Positions 8,310-17,061 of a stretch of DNA of 25,068 nt are shown one piece after another (position 1 is the first letter of the stretch; the number at the start of each line of letters is the position of its first letter). The stretch lies in contig JAFYFR010000021.1 of the NCBI GenBank assembly GCA_017543645.1, positions 1 to 25,068 of the forward strand, in the 5' to 3' direction. Under the pieces are notes generated by a model. That model worked only from the letters and a program-made list of their open reading frames with translations. It did no database searches and was not told the origin of the DNA. The position numbers were made by a program, and so were the translations under genes. Origin of the DNA: Bacteroidales bacterium (lineage in GTDB: Bacteria; Bacteroidota; Bacteroidia; Bacteroidales; UBA3824).

Positions 8310-8472
8310 TTTGACTTAAATTTTAATAGTTATGACTGAATAATGTTTAATATCTTTCTATTCGTTTTTACGCCGCAATATTAGTGTATATTTGTGATAA
8401 ATGTTAAAAAACTTTAAAAAGTTTACGTTAATTTTTTGTTAATAGGTATATGTTATTTATAATCAGTATAAT

Positions 8473-8507
8473 AAAAAAACGGAGCGGGCAAATTTTGCCG
8501 CTCCGTT
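8473..8507 (-). terminator. Intrinsic terminator of transketolase
   Basis: The hairpin CGGAGCGGGCAAA / TTTTGCCGCTCCG (one bulged base) at 8480-8505 is followed on the minus strand by seven T (8473-8479). It lies about 25 bases beyond the transketolase stop codon. Confidence 0.8.
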
Positions 8508-8532
8508 GTCTACTATATATATTAAGGTGTGC

Positions 8533-10578
8533 TTATTGCAATTTAGCTATAGCCCACTGAGCAAAAAGTTCGGGTTTGAAACCGAATTTCTCGTCCAGAA
8601 CGCTTGCGGGAGCCGAAGCTCCGAAGTGTGTAAGGCCGAAAACGTCTTTCTTGAAGCCGGGGATGATGGTGGCGAATACCGAGGGCAGACCAGCTGTCAT
8701 ACCAAGAACCTTGGCCGACGAAGGAATTACGCTCTCCATATAAGCCTCGCCCTGATTTTCAAACAGACGGGGAGAGATAACCGAAACCACGCGGATGTTC
8801 TTTCCGGTCTGCTCGGCGATGGTAGCGGCTGCGCCTTGGAGTGTTGCAACCTCAGAACCGTTGGCTACGAGTACCACGTCGGGATTGCCTTCCTTGGTCT
8901 GGCTAACGATGTAGCCGCCTTTTTGGATCTGAGCGGCACGGTCAAACTGCGAAGCGGCCTTGCCCTGAGGCAGGCAGTCGATGTTTTGACGAGAGCCAAT
9001 CATTACTGTAGGACACTCGAGGTTCTTGAAAGCCATCTGGTAAGCTGCGATAGACTCGTATCCATCGGCGGGACGGAGAACGAGTGTAGACATCTTGCCG
9101 TCGTGGTTGTCGACCTGCTCCATGAGGCGGATTTGTGCTTCCTGCTCGATAGGCTCGTGTGTGGGGCCGTCTTCACCTACGCGGAACGAGTCGTGAGTGT
9201 AGAGGAATATTGCGGGAGTCTTCATCAAGGCAGCAACGCGGAGAACGGGTTTCTCGTAGTCGGAGAATACGAAAAATGTTCCGCAAACGGTTCTTACGCC
9301 GCCGTGGAGGCACATACCAGTACAGAGTGCAGCCATTGTGAGCTCCGAAACGCCAGCCTGGAGGAACGAGCCCGAAAAGTCGCCGGGAACGAATGATTTG
9401 GTCTTTTTGAGGAACTCGTCGGTCTTGTCGGAGTTAGAAAGGTCGGCAGAAGCCACAACGAGGTTTTCGATTTTACCGTACATAGCGGCGAGGGTTTTGC
9501 CGAGCGCGCCACGTGTAGCGGTGGCTTTGTCGAAGTTGAGCTCTTTGCAGTCGGGAATTTCGAAATCGTTGGTGAAGTATTTAACGAGTTTCTTAGCCAG
9601 TTCGGGATTTTCAGCAGCCCATTTAGCCTCATCAGCCTTTTCAGCTTTTGCGGCAGCGGCTTTTTCGGCCAATTTCTTAGCGTAGTATTCCTTAACTTCA
9701 GGAAAGATTTCAAACGGATTCTCGGGATTGCCGCCGAGGTGTTTGATTGTCATCTCAAACGAGCCGCCCGACTTAGAAACAGGCTGACCGTGAGTAGAGC
9801 ATTTTCCTTCAAAGTTTTCGTTGTTTTCGGTAACGATGCCCTTGCCCATGGCAGTTTCGCCGATGATGAGGGTAGGACGTGTCTTTTCGTTCTGGGCGTT
9901 GGTGAGAGCCTGACGGATAGCGGCAGCGTCGTTGCCGTTGATTTTCACAACGTTCCAACCCCAAGTTTTGTATTTGGCGTAGGTGTCCTCGTCGGAAACC
10001 TCGTTGCAGTTTGTTGAAAGCTGTATCTTGTTGGAGTCGTAGAACATGATGAGGTTTTTCAAGCCAAGGAAACCAGCGATACGTCCTGCGCCTTGCGAAA
10101 TTTCTTCTTGGATACCGCCGTCAGAAATGTAAACGTAAGTTTTGTGCTGCATACGTTTCCCAAAACGGGCAGCGAGGAACTCCTGAGCGATGGCAGCACC
10201 GATACCGAGAGCGTGTCCTACGCCGAGAGGTCCGGATGTGTTTTCGATACCGCGGTTGATGTCGCGCTCGGGGTGTCCCGGAGTAACGCTGCCCCACTGA
10301 CGGAAGTTTTTGATATCCTCAAGCGAGAATTTGTTGCAGAGGGTGAGGATAGAGTAGAGCATAGGCGACATGTGTCCTGGGTCGAGGAAGAAACGGTCGC
10401 GGTTGTCCCAAGAGGGATCTTCTGGGTCGAATTTCAAGAATTCAGAGAAAAGTACGTGAACGAAGTCTGCGCCACCCATAGCACCGCCTGGGTGTCCTGA
10501 TTTTGCTTTTTCTACCATTGCGGCTGCGAGCATACGCACGTTGTCAGCTGCTTTGGCGTCTAATTGTTTTTGTTCCAT
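8533..10578 (-). CDS. tkt: Transketolase
   Basis: Transketolase moves two-carbon ketol units between sugar phosphates in the non-oxidative pentose phosphate pathway, using thiamine diphosphate and a divalent metal. The 681-residue length is normal. The N-terminal cofactor domain shows SGHPGGAMGGADF (H29), DPGHMSPMLYS, and GIENTSGPLGVGHALGIGAA. The metal/diphosphate motif reads YISDGGIQEE...DSNKIQLST, so the usual GDG is SDGG; as I recall this is the form common in Bacteroidota transketolases. The pyrimidine domain has the catalytic-Glu segment QAGVSELTMA and HDSFRVGEDGPTHEP, and the C-terminal domain reads VLVANGSEVATL. A Lys/Ala-rich linker (about 305-335) joins the first two domains. It lies 76 bases downstream of the hybrid kinase gene on the same strand, with no convincing promoter between. 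Confidence 0.96.
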   Translation of the reverse strand: MEQKQLDAKAADNVRMLAAAMVEKAKSGHPGGAMGGADFVHVLFSEFLKFDPEDPSWDNRDRFFLDPGHMSPMLYSILTLCNKFSLEDIKNFRQWGSVTPGHPERDINRGIENTSGPLGVGHALGIGAAIAQEFLAARFGKRMQHKTYVYISDGGIQEEISQGAGRIAGFLGLKNLIMFYDSNKIQLSTNCNEVSDEDTYAKYKTWGWNVVKINGNDAAAIRQALTNAQNEKTRPTLIIGETAMGKGIVTENNENFEGKCSTHGQPVSKSGGSFEMTIKHLGGNPENPFEIFPEVKEYYAKKLAEKAAAAKAEKADEAKWAAENPELAKKLVKYFTNDFEIPDCKELNFDKATATRGALGKTLAAMYGKIENLVVASADLSNSDKTDEFLKKTKSFVPGDFSGSFLQAGVSELTMAALCTGMCLHGGVRTVCGTFFVFSDYEKPVLRVAALMKTPAIFLYTHDSFRVGEDGPTHEPIEQEAQIRLMEQVDNHDGKMSTLVLRPADGYESIAAYQMAFKNLECPTVMIGSRQNIDCLPQGKAASQFDRAAQIQKGGYIVSQTKEGNPDVVLVANGSEVATLQGAAATIAEQTGKNIRVVSVISPRLFENQGEAYMESVIPSSAKVLGMTAGLPSVFATIIPGFKKDVFGLTHFGASAPASVLDEKFGFKPELFAQWAIAKLQ

Positions 10579-10654
10579 TTGGTTGTTTTTTATAATATTA
10601 AAATAATGAATCTATATATTGTTTCTAATTATTTTCAACTTTCAATTTTAATTA

Positions 10655-12262
10655 TCAATTGGCAAGGTATTTTTTTAGCACTTCGATAATCTGTTCCTGT
10701 TTGGCAGGGCGTTCGATAAAACCGTCGCACATCGAGGCAGAATAGTCGCGCTTGTCTACCGCCGAGAAATATGGCATCTGCGCTATCGCCACAGTGTCGG
10801 GTTTAATCATCTTTATCATCTTGAGCACTTCCGAACCGTTCATAACTGGCAGTTTGAGGTTGGTAATTACCAATGGCACAGGATTTTGTCGGAACATGTC
10901 GAAAAGTTCCCTGCCGTCTTTGGCCCTGCGGAGTTTGATGCCGGTAGGTTTGAGTGCTTCGCACAGAAGAATGTATGACACGTCGTCGTCGTCGCCCACG
11001 AGCACTGTGAAATTTTCAAAAATGCTGTGCTGCTGCGGTTTAGACAATGCGTCGGATGGAAGCGAAACGTAAAATTCAGTTCCCTTGCCGGGTGTTGAGT
11101 CGAACCAAATTTCGCCTTTGAGGGTGTCGACGTACTCTTTTACAAGGGCAAGACCTATGGTGGTGAAAGCGTATCCGCGTGTTGAGGTTTTTTCGTTTAC
11201 GCCTAAGGGATTGAAGATGATGTCTATCTTTTCGGGATTGATGCCTATGCCGGTATCTTTGATGCAGAATACGAAGCTGTTGTTCGAAAACGAGGCGTTT
11301 ACCTCCACGGAGCCTTCCTTTGTAAACTCAATAGCGTTGTCGATAAGGTTTGCCAAAATTTGCGAGAGCATCTCCTTGTCGGTGAAAATATCTTTGGCGG
11401 AATTGAGGTTGTCTTTGAGAATCAGCTCTATGGTCTTTGGTTTGCGCTGCGAACATATATCCTTAAGTAGCTCCGAAACGTCCACATTGGTAGGATTCGG
11501 TTTGATGGTAGTAGTCTTGCAGAGCGAGTAGTTGATTATCTTGTCGAAAGATGAGGTAATAAACTGAGCGTTCTTTTCGATTGTAGATGCGTATTCTTTT
11601 ATTTTGTCTTCGGTGAGAGTTCCGCTGCTTATCAAATTTGCAAAACCTGAGATCGACTGCAGCGGGGTGAAAATTTCGTGCCGGATGTCTTCGAAGAAAC
11701 CTTTACGTAGTTTTGCGCCGGCTTCGGATTTTTCGGCTTCTTCCTTGTATTTTAGCAGTGTTTTCTCCATTATGGAGTTGAGCGAGCGGAGATTCTCGTT
11801 TTCGGTCTCCAATAGCTGAGTGCGTTCTTTGATTTTATCTTCGAGGTCGCGGTTGCAGCTGATTAGCGAGCGGTGGAGGCTGCTGATGGTGAGATGAGTA
11901 TTGACCCTTGCCATAAGTTCGTCGTTCTGAACAGGTTTGGTGATAAAGTCTACCGCGCCGCATTTGAAAGCCTTAACCTTGTCGAACGAGCTGTTGAGCG
12001 CGGAGAGAAAGATTACTGGAATGTCCTTTGTCTTGGCGTCGGCTTTAAGCTTAGCGCAGATGGAATAGCCATCCTCGTCGGGCATCATGATGTCCAAAAG
12101 CATAAGGTCGGGGCGTTTTTCCACGGCCAGCCTCAGAGCCTCGGCTCCGTTTTCGCAACCTATGGCGCAATATCCTTGGTCTTCGAGCAACGACACAATG
12201 AACCGCGTTATCGACTGCGCGTCGTCCACTACTAATACTGTTTCTTTAATGGCAATGCTCAT
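10655..12262 (-). CDS. Hybrid two-component protein: receiver - histidine kinase - degenerate receiver
   Basis: The 535-residue cytoplasmic protein has no membrane segment. An N-terminal receiver (about 7-124) keeps the acidic pair D13-D14, phospho-acceptor D57 (LMLLDIMMPDEDG) and K109 (FITKP). A coiled-coil linker (about 130-185) leads to a HisKA domain with H195 in DIRHEIFTPLQSISGF and an HATPase_c domain with N309 (NLIDNAIEFT), G1 box DTGIG (336-340) and G2-like TTIGLAL. The C-terminal receiver (about 415-535) keeps the acidic cluster GDDDD, but the phospho-acceptor position is Asn468 (VITNLKLPVMNG) and the conserved Lys is Arg518 (FIERP). It should therefore not be phosphorylated in the normal way. 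The protein probably reads phosphorylation of its first receiver to control its kinase core. No DNA-binding domain or partner regulator is seen nearby. Confidence 0.9.
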   Translation of the reverse strand: MSIAIKETVLVVDDAQSITRFIVSLLEDQGYCAIGCENGAEALRLAVEKRPDLMLLDIMMPDEDGYSICAKLKADAKTKDIPVIFLSALNSSFDKVKAFKCGAVDFITKPVQNDELMARVNTHLTISSLHRSLISCNRDLEDKIKERTQLLETENENLRSLNSIMEKTLLKYKEEAEKSEAGAKLRKGFFEDIRHEIFTPLQSISGFANLISSGTLTEDKIKEYASTIEKNAQFITSSFDKIINYSLCKTTTIKPNPTNVDVSELLKDICSQRKPKTIELILKDNLNSAKDIFTDKEMLSQILANLIDNAIEFTKEGSVEVNASFSNNSFVFCIKDTGIGINPEKIDIIFNPLGVNEKTSTRGYAFTTIGLALVKEYVDTLKGEIWFDSTPGKGTEFYVSLPSDALSKPQQHSIFENFTVLVGDDDDVSYILLCEALKPTGIKLRRAKDGRELFDMFRQNPVPLVITNLKLPVMNGSEVLKMIKMIKPDTVAIAQMPYFSAVDKRDYSASMCDGFIERPAKQEQIIEVLKKYLAN

Positions 12263-12316
12263 ATTGTTGTTTTACAGTGGTTTAGTGCCACGTTTTACTA
12301 TTACAGATTCTGGGTA

Positions 12317-12348
12317 CAAATATTATTATTTTTAGCAAAGAAAACAAG
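12317..12348 (-). promoter_or_regulatory. Possible promoter for the hybrid kinase gene
   Basis: On the minus strand AATATTTG (12317-12324, one mismatch to TAnnTTTG) has CTTG (12345-12348) 20 bases upstream. It is a plausible but imperfect match in an AT-rich divergent intergenic region. Confidence 0.3.
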
Positions 12349-12407
12349 TTTTTTTTAATATAGTATCAAAAAAAAGATTTTTATTTTATATGTTGGAAAT
12401 TCTTGTT

Positions 12408-12415
12408 TACCTTTG
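12408..12415 (+). promoter_or_regulatory. -7 promoter box for the PASTA-T9SS-rluD operon
   Basis: TACCTTTG is an exact TAnnTTTG match, 58 bases before the PASTA gene's ATG. No clear -33 TTTG occurs at the right spacing. The same octamer recurs at 24847. Confidence 0.45.
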
Positions 12416-12473
12416 CTGTTAGAAACAGTTGCTTTTTTTACTAATATAAAAACATTTATAACAATAACATACA

Positions 12474-13367
12474 ATGGAAGAGACACCCGAAAAACCCAAC
12501 GAAGGCACTAATGCCGACGACAAATCGCAATGGATTATCCTCATACGCCAGCTTGCAATATTGGCGGCGGTGGTAGTAGTTTTTGTAATAATGATATTCG
12601 TTGCGCTGAGGATTTACACCCGTCACGGACAAAACGTCAGCGTTCCCGAACTGCGTAGGCTTAGCCTGACTGAAGTTAAGAAGATATGCGACGAGCGCGG
12701 ATTGAAATTTGAAATCAGCGATTCGGTATACAGCTCCAACCAGGCTCCGGGTACAGTTATCGACCAGACTCCGCCAGCCACTTTCAAGGTAAAGAAAGAG
12801 CGCACCATATTTCTCACCATCAAGGCATATTCGGCCGAACAGGTGGTGATGCCGCGTTTGATAGACCTTTCGATTAAGTCGGCACAGGCTCTGCTCGCAT
12901 CCCTCGGCTTGGGCGTAGGAAAGATTTCGTACAAACCCGACATCGCGCGCGACGCCGTTATCGAGCAGAAATTCAACGGACAGACTATTCCTGCCGGCAC
13001 GCGTATCGCCAAAGGATCGCTTATCGACCTTGTTCTCGGCAAGGGCGAGGAAGAGGGCGTGGTAAAGACCACAGTTCCCGACCTAAAGAGCTACTCGCTG
13101 TACACCGCCGGATTAGTGGCTGCGCAAAACTCGCTCAATATCGGTGCTAAGATTGGCGACAACACTATCAAAACGCAGGCGGATTCGCTCTCAGCCGTTA
13201 TTTACAAGCAGTCGCCAGCCAAAGGACGTGTGGTTCTGCCCGGTTCGGAAATCGACGTGTGGATTACTACCGACCAGAGCAAGTTGATTGACAACGACAT
13301 TCCTGCCGACAATACCGACAACAATCCGCCGTCAGGAAACGACGACGATGGTTTAGATGATTTTTAA
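12474..13367 (+). CDS. PASTA-domain single-pass membrane protein
   Basis: The 297-residue protein has a short hydrophilic N-terminus, a membrane helix at about 22-46 (LAILAAVVVVFVIMIFVALR) and three extracytoplasmic PASTA repeats. These are roughly 52-118 (VPELRRLSLTEVKKICDERG), 122-190 (MPRLIDLSIKSAQALLASLG) and 197-268 (VPDLKSYSLYTAGLVAAQN). An Asp/Asn-rich tail ends the protein. PASTA domains bind peptidoglycan fragments or beta-lactams in Gram-positive Ser/Thr kinases and PBPs, but no kinase or transpeptidase domain is attached here, as is usual for Bacteroidota PASTA proteins. The following genes start 10 bases apart (T9SS cargo, then RluD), so this is the first gene of an operon. A role in sensing or binding cell wall is inferred only. 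Confidence 0.9.
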   Translation: MEETPEKPNEGTNADDKSQWIILIRQLAILAAVVVVFVIMIFVALRIYTRHGQNVSVPELRRLSLTEVKKICDERGLKFEISDSVYSSNQAPGTVIDQTPPATFKVKKERTIFLTIKAYSAEQVVMPRLIDLSIKSAQALLASLGLGVGKISYKPDIARDAVIEQKFNGQTIPAGTRIAKGSLIDLVLGKGEEEGVVKTTVPDLKSYSLYTAGLVAAQNSLNIGAKIGDNTIKTQADSLSAVIYKQSPAKGRVVLPGSEIDVWITTDQSKLIDNDIPADNTDNNPPSGNDDDGLDDF

Positions 13368-13377
13368 GTAGAACAGT

Positions 13378-15141
13378 ATGCCTTTATTGCAAAAAATTAT
13401 AACATTAGCAGCTGTGCCGGCAATTTGCTTGGGCAATGTTTGCGCGCAAAAAGTTGACACTTTGGAACTGCCGTTTTTCGATGATTTTTCGTACAGCTCC
13501 CAGTTGCCCGACAAATCGTTGTGGGACAATGCCGGAGTGTCGATTTCAAGCACCATGCCCAACCGTCCGCCGAGCATAGGCGCGGCTGTGTTCGACGCTT
13601 TGGATGCCGACGGTAACTTCTATCCTGCGCAGTACGGCGGTAAGTACACCAACGGCGACACGCTGACTTCCAAACCTATTAATCTCGATTATCCGGGCGA
13701 CAACACCATATATCTATCATTTTTTTATCAGCCCGGTGGTTTTGGCGACGCTCCCGAACCGGAAGATGTGCTGATGCTCGACTTTTATTCTCCCGAGGAC
13801 AAAACATGGACTACCGTGGAACAGTTTTCGGGTTCGGCGTGTTACGATTTCAAACAGGCGATAATCCCCATTGCGCAGAAATGCTATTTGCAAAAGGGTT
13901 TCAGGTTCAGGTTCCGCAACTATTTCAGCCTCGGTTCGTCAAAGCAGGCCGACCTTGTTTCCAATTGCGACTTCTGGTTGGTTGACTACGTTAAGTTAGA
14001 TAAGATGCGTTCGTCTACCGACACTGTATATCAGGATATTGCGCTTACAAACTGTCCCGAAGTCAAGTTAGGGCAGTATATGACTGTTCCGTGGAAACAT
14101 TACTCCAAAGTCAAGGACAAGCTGAAGGTGTCTTACTCGCTCTTTTACCGCAACAACGACAATGAGCCGCGTATGCTCGACTCTATCAACATGATTATCA
14201 AGAATAAGAATGGTGCAGACACGTTGATGCTCGGCTCTTACAACCTGCCTTCGTATTTGGATTTTACCGAAACAAAACAGTTTAAATACAATTTTGAAGC
14301 TGATAACGAAAAAGCTGAATATCAGATAGGTATCCAACTTGTCAGCGATGTTACTTCCGAAGATTTCGCGCCTAACAATGTCTATTTCAGCGATAAGGTT
14401 CTTTCCGACAGTTACGCCTACGACGACGGATCTGCCGAGGCTGGATACGGTCTGCACGGCGAGGGTTCGCAAGGCGGCATGGTGGCTGTAAAATTCGCTC
14501 CACTTGTTACTGATAATATAAAAGGTGTGTACATTTATTTCAATCCCACATTCCGCAACGCTCAGGCAGAATTTTTCCATCTGAAAATATGGAGCTACAA
14601 AAACGGTGTTCCCGACAGCGAATTGTACTCCGACTACAACCTGAGCGTACCCAAACAGGAGTGCGGACAATTTGTTTTCTTCCCCCTCAAGCAAGCCGTG
14701 AGCGTGTCGGACACATTTTTTATCGGATGGCAAAAGACTGTGAACGAGATTATTAACATAGGATTCGACAAAAGCACCACCAGTGTAAGCAACAACTTCT
14801 ACAACACCGACGGTCAGTGGAAAAAGTCTGCAAACAAGGGTCAGATAATGATACGTCCGGCATTTGGCGCGTTGTCGACACCGATAGACGACTTTAATCC
14901 TGTTGCCGAGCTGCAAACAATAAGCGTAATGCCCAATCCTGCAAAAGATTACATAAGAGTTTCGGGATTACCGTCGGGTTTTAACCGCAGGATATATATT
15001 ATAGGTGTAACTGGTAAAACCGTAAAACAGCTCACCTTAAACGGCGGGGAGGACATTGACATTTCGGACATTGCCCCGGGAGTATATTTTTTGAAGGCAG
15101 AAGATGCTGATTTTTCTGCTAAGTTTTTAAAAATCAAATAG
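13378..15141 (+). CDS. T9SS type A sorting domain-containing secreted protein
   Basis: The 587-residue protein begins with a signal peptide (cleavage after about residue 23, NVCAQ). The last about 75 residues form a typical type IX secretion type A C-terminal domain: ISVMPNPAKDYIRVSGL, then GVTGKTVKQLTL, then DISDIAPGVYFLKAE, ending in KFLKIK. The cargo part is beta-rich, with FFDDFSYSSQLPDKSLW near the N-terminus, resembling galactose-binding or MAM-like ectodomains of other T9SS cargo, and has no recognisable catalytic motif. The C-terminal domain directs export through the outer membrane, with possible anchoring to A-type LPS or release. The secretion machinery itself is not in this window. 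It lies inside the PASTA-rluD operon, with 10-base gaps on both sides. Confidence 0.9.
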   Translation: MPLLQKIITLAAVPAICLGNVCAQKVDTLELPFFDDFSYSSQLPDKSLWDNAGVSISSTMPNRPPSIGAAVFDALDADGNFYPAQYGGKYTNGDTLTSKPINLDYPGDNTIYLSFFYQPGGFGDAPEPEDVLMLDFYSPEDKTWTTVEQFSGSACYDFKQAIIPIAQKCYLQKGFRFRFRNYFSLGSSKQADLVSNCDFWLVDYVKLDKMRSSTDTVYQDIALTNCPEVKLGQYMTVPWKHYSKVKDKLKVSYSLFYRNNDNEPRMLDSINMIIKNKNGADTLMLGSYNLPSYLDFTETKQFKYNFEADNEKAEYQIGIQLVSDVTSEDFAPNNVYFSDKVLSDSYAYDDGSAEAGYGLHGEGSQGGMVAVKFAPLVTDNIKGVYIYFNPTFRNAQAEFFHLKIWSYKNGVPDSELYSDYNLSVPKQECGQFVFFPLKQAVSVSDTFFIGWQKTVNEIINIGFDKSTTSVSNNFYNTDGQWKKSANKGQIMIRPAFGALSTPIDDFNPVAELQTISVMPNPAKDYIRVSGLPSGFNRRIYIIGVTGKTVKQLTLNGGEDIDISDIAPGVYFLKAEDADFSAKFLKIK

Positions 15142-15151
15142 CACACACGAC

Positions 15152-16234
15152 ATGACAGACCAAGAGACAATCGAAACCGAAGATTTCGACGACGACGATA
15201 TAGCTGTATCCGAAGAGCAGACCCTCTCGGAGCATTTCAGGTTTGAAGCCGACAGCGGACAGGAGCTTGTACGTATCGACAAGTTTCTCGACAACCGCAT
15301 TGCCGGAATATCGCGCAACAAGATTCAGGAGGCTGCCAAAGCCGGATATATCTGCGCCAACGGCAACGTTGTGAAGCAGAACTACCGCGTTCATCCTCAC
15401 GATGTTATCACCATAAACCTTCCGGGCGAACCTGTGGATTTCAAGGTAGAGCCAGAGGATATTCCGCTCGACATTGTATACGAAGACGATGCTCTTATTG
15501 TGGTGAACAAACCCGCCGGAATGGTGGTGCATCCCGCTCACGGCAACTATACAGGCACTTTGGTAAACGCCTTGGCTTTCCATCTTGGCGAAAACTCCAA
15601 TTTCAGCAAAAACGACATCCGACCCGGATTAGTCCACCGTATCGACAAAAACACTTCGGGACTTCTGGTAATTGCCAAAACCGAAGCGGCTAAGGCTGAC
15701 CTCGCCAAACAGTTTTTTCACCATACGGTCAACCGCCGCTATCAGGCACTTGTGTGGGGCGATTTTGACCAAGACTACGGCACTTACGAGGGCAATATAG
15801 GACGCAATCCGCGCGACAGAAAGAGCATGTGCGTGTTTCCCGTTGACAGCAACATCGGCAAACCGGCAGTAACGCATTTCAAAGTGCTGGAACGCTTTGG
15901 ATATGTTACACTTATAGAGTGCAAGCTTGAGACTGGGCGCACCCATCAGATACGTGTCCACATGAAACACAACAGCCATCCGCTTTTCAACGACGATGTT
16001 TACGGTGGCAACAAAATCCTTAGGGGAACCACTTTTACCAAGTACAAGAAATTTGTCGATAACTGTTTCGCGCTGATTCCAAGTCAGGCACTCCACGCCA
16101 AGACGTTGGAGTTTGTGCATCCCGTAACGGGCAAGGTCATGTCGTTCGACTCGCCGCTGCCTTCTGGTTTTGCCGAACTTATCGACAGATGGAGGATCTA
16201 TTCCAAAGCTGGACGAACGTTTCAGGAGGAATAA
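15152..16234 (+). CDS. RluA/RluD-family 23S rRNA pseudouridine synthase
   Basis: It converts specific uridines of large-subunit rRNA to pseudouridine. After an acidic N-terminal extension (about 1-35) comes an S4 RNA-binding domain (about 40-95, RIDKFLDNRIAGISRNKIQE). The catalytic domain carries VNKPAGMVVHPAHGN, motif II GLVHRIDKNTSGLLVIAKT with catalytic D165, and LETGRTHQIRVHMKHNSHP near the C-terminus. The 360-residue length fits RluD-type enzymes. The long acidic leader (EDFDDDDIAVSEEQ) is the only unusual feature. It is the last gene of the PASTA-T9SS operon. In many Bacteroidota the PASTA gene and an RluA gene are neighbours, often with D-Ala-D-Ala ligase; no ligase gene is present here. 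The exact target uridines are not determined by sequence alone. Confidence 0.93.
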   Translation: MTDQETIETEDFDDDDIAVSEEQTLSEHFRFEADSGQELVRIDKFLDNRIAGISRNKIQEAAKAGYICANGNVVKQNYRVHPHDVITINLPGEPVDFKVEPEDIPLDIVYEDDALIVVNKPAGMVVHPAHGNYTGTLVNALAFHLGENSNFSKNDIRPGLVHRIDKNTSGLLVIAKTEAAKADLAKQFFHHTVNRRYQALVWGDFDQDYGTYEGNIGRNPRDRKSMCVFPVDSNIGKPAVTHFKVLERFGYVTLIECKLETGRTHQIRVHMKHNSHPLFNDDVYGGNKILRGTTFTKYKKFVDNCFALIPSQALHAKTLEFVHPVTGKVMSFDSPLPSGFAELIDRWRIYSKAGRTFQEE

Positions 16235-16309
16235 TGATAAAAAAAATCAATAATCGGACGTAATTAAATAATTTTGCGAGAAAAAACACGTTATAAAAAA
16301 GAATACGAG

Positions 16310-16317
16310 TATATTTG
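16310..16317 (+). promoter_or_regulatory. -7 promoter box for outer-membrane barrel pair
   Basis: TATATTTG matches TAnnTTTG exactly, 39 bases before the ATG at 16357. The -33 region is weak (CGTT about 17 bases upstream). Confidence 0.45.
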
Positions 16318-16356
16318 CAAATACATTGTCTAAAACCACTCACTAAATAGGTAGAT

Positions 16357-17049
16357 ATGCGCAGTAAAATATTAATTATCATACTATTAGCACTTTTGAG
16401 TGTCGATTGTTCGGCACAAAAGCCCATATTCGGTATGAGTATGGGTGCAAATTTCTCCAACCTTATCGGACGCGACAGAATTGAAGACAGCAAACCGAGA
16501 ATTGGTGTCTGTCCCGGTATCAATGTAGACATTCCTCTGGTTTACGACACATATTTGGAAATTGGAGCTTACTATTCTCAGCAGGGTGTTAAAGTTGTTA
16601 CCGACGAATTTGGCATGGGTAGCGCAAGAGAGAAGCATACTATTACTAAATATGTTGACTATCTGCAAGTTCCGCTGTTTTGGAAACAGACTTTCGGTGA
16701 TATTTATACCAAGATAGGACCTTTTGCCTCGATAGCTTTGGATGCAAGCTCTAAGTGGAAAAAAGATTCAATTGCGCGCGATACTATGACAAGTTCGCAT
16801 GGTAAATATTCGAGCTTTATCAACAAGCTCAGGAAATACGACGTGGGCGCGGCTTTTGCTATTGGTTATCAGACTTCTGTTTCAAGAAGTATCGACTTGT
16901 ATTTCGACGCAAGCTACAAGATCGGATTTTTCTCGGTAGAAGACAAGAGCGACACCAAAAAACGCTCGATGCAGAACCAGATTTTCAGCGTTTCGGTGGG
17001 TGTCTACTTTGTTCAAAACCGACATTCCAAGACTTACCGGCGACGTTAA
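16357..17049 (+). CDS. Porin-family outer-membrane beta-barrel protein
   Basis: The 230-residue product has a signal peptide (cleavage around SVDCSAQ, residue 21). The mature part starts QKPIFGMSMGANFSNLIG, the typical opening of Bacteroidota OMP_b-brl_2/PorT-like barrels, and continues as alternating amphipathic strands: YLEIGAYYSQQGVKVV, DYLQVPLFWKQTFGDIYTKI, IDLYFDASYKIGFF. The last predicted strand (FSVSVGVYFVQN) is followed by an unusual short basic tail, HSKTYRRR. These proteins are small 8-stranded barrels of mostly unknown function. It is followed 12 bases later by a second barrel gene and probably forms a two-gene operon from the promoter box at 16310. Confidence 0.82.
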   Translation: MRSKILIIILLALLSVDCSAQKPIFGMSMGANFSNLIGRDRIEDSKPRIGVCPGINVDIPLVYDTYLEIGAYYSQQGVKVVTDEFGMGSAREKHTITKYVDYLQVPLFWKQTFGDIYTKIGPFASIALDASSKWKKDSIARDTMTSSHGKYSSFINKLRKYDVGAAFAIGYQTSVSRSIDLYFDASYKIGFFSVEDKSDTKKRSMQNQIFSVSVGVYFVQNRHSKTYRRR

Positions 17050-17061
17050 CAATCTTGAATC

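Noticed and set aside
8506..9396. Long plus-strand open frame (296 codons) opposite transketolase
   Set aside because: It lies wholly antisense to the clearly conserved tkt gene. Its translation is low-complexity in character (Gly, Arg, Cys, Val rich) and has no recognisable motif; it is a codon-bias shadow.
9850..10200. SDGG in place of GDG in the transketolase cofactor motif as evidence of a non-functional enzyme
   Set aside because: All other catalytic and cofactor segments are intact, and I recall the same variant in other Bacteroidota transketolases, so it is probably a lineage feature.
14068..14916. Long minus-strand open frame (282 codons) opposite the T9SS cargo gene
   Set aside because: It is antisense to a gene with a signal peptide and sorting domain in the expected frame. 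The opposite-strand translation shows no family features.
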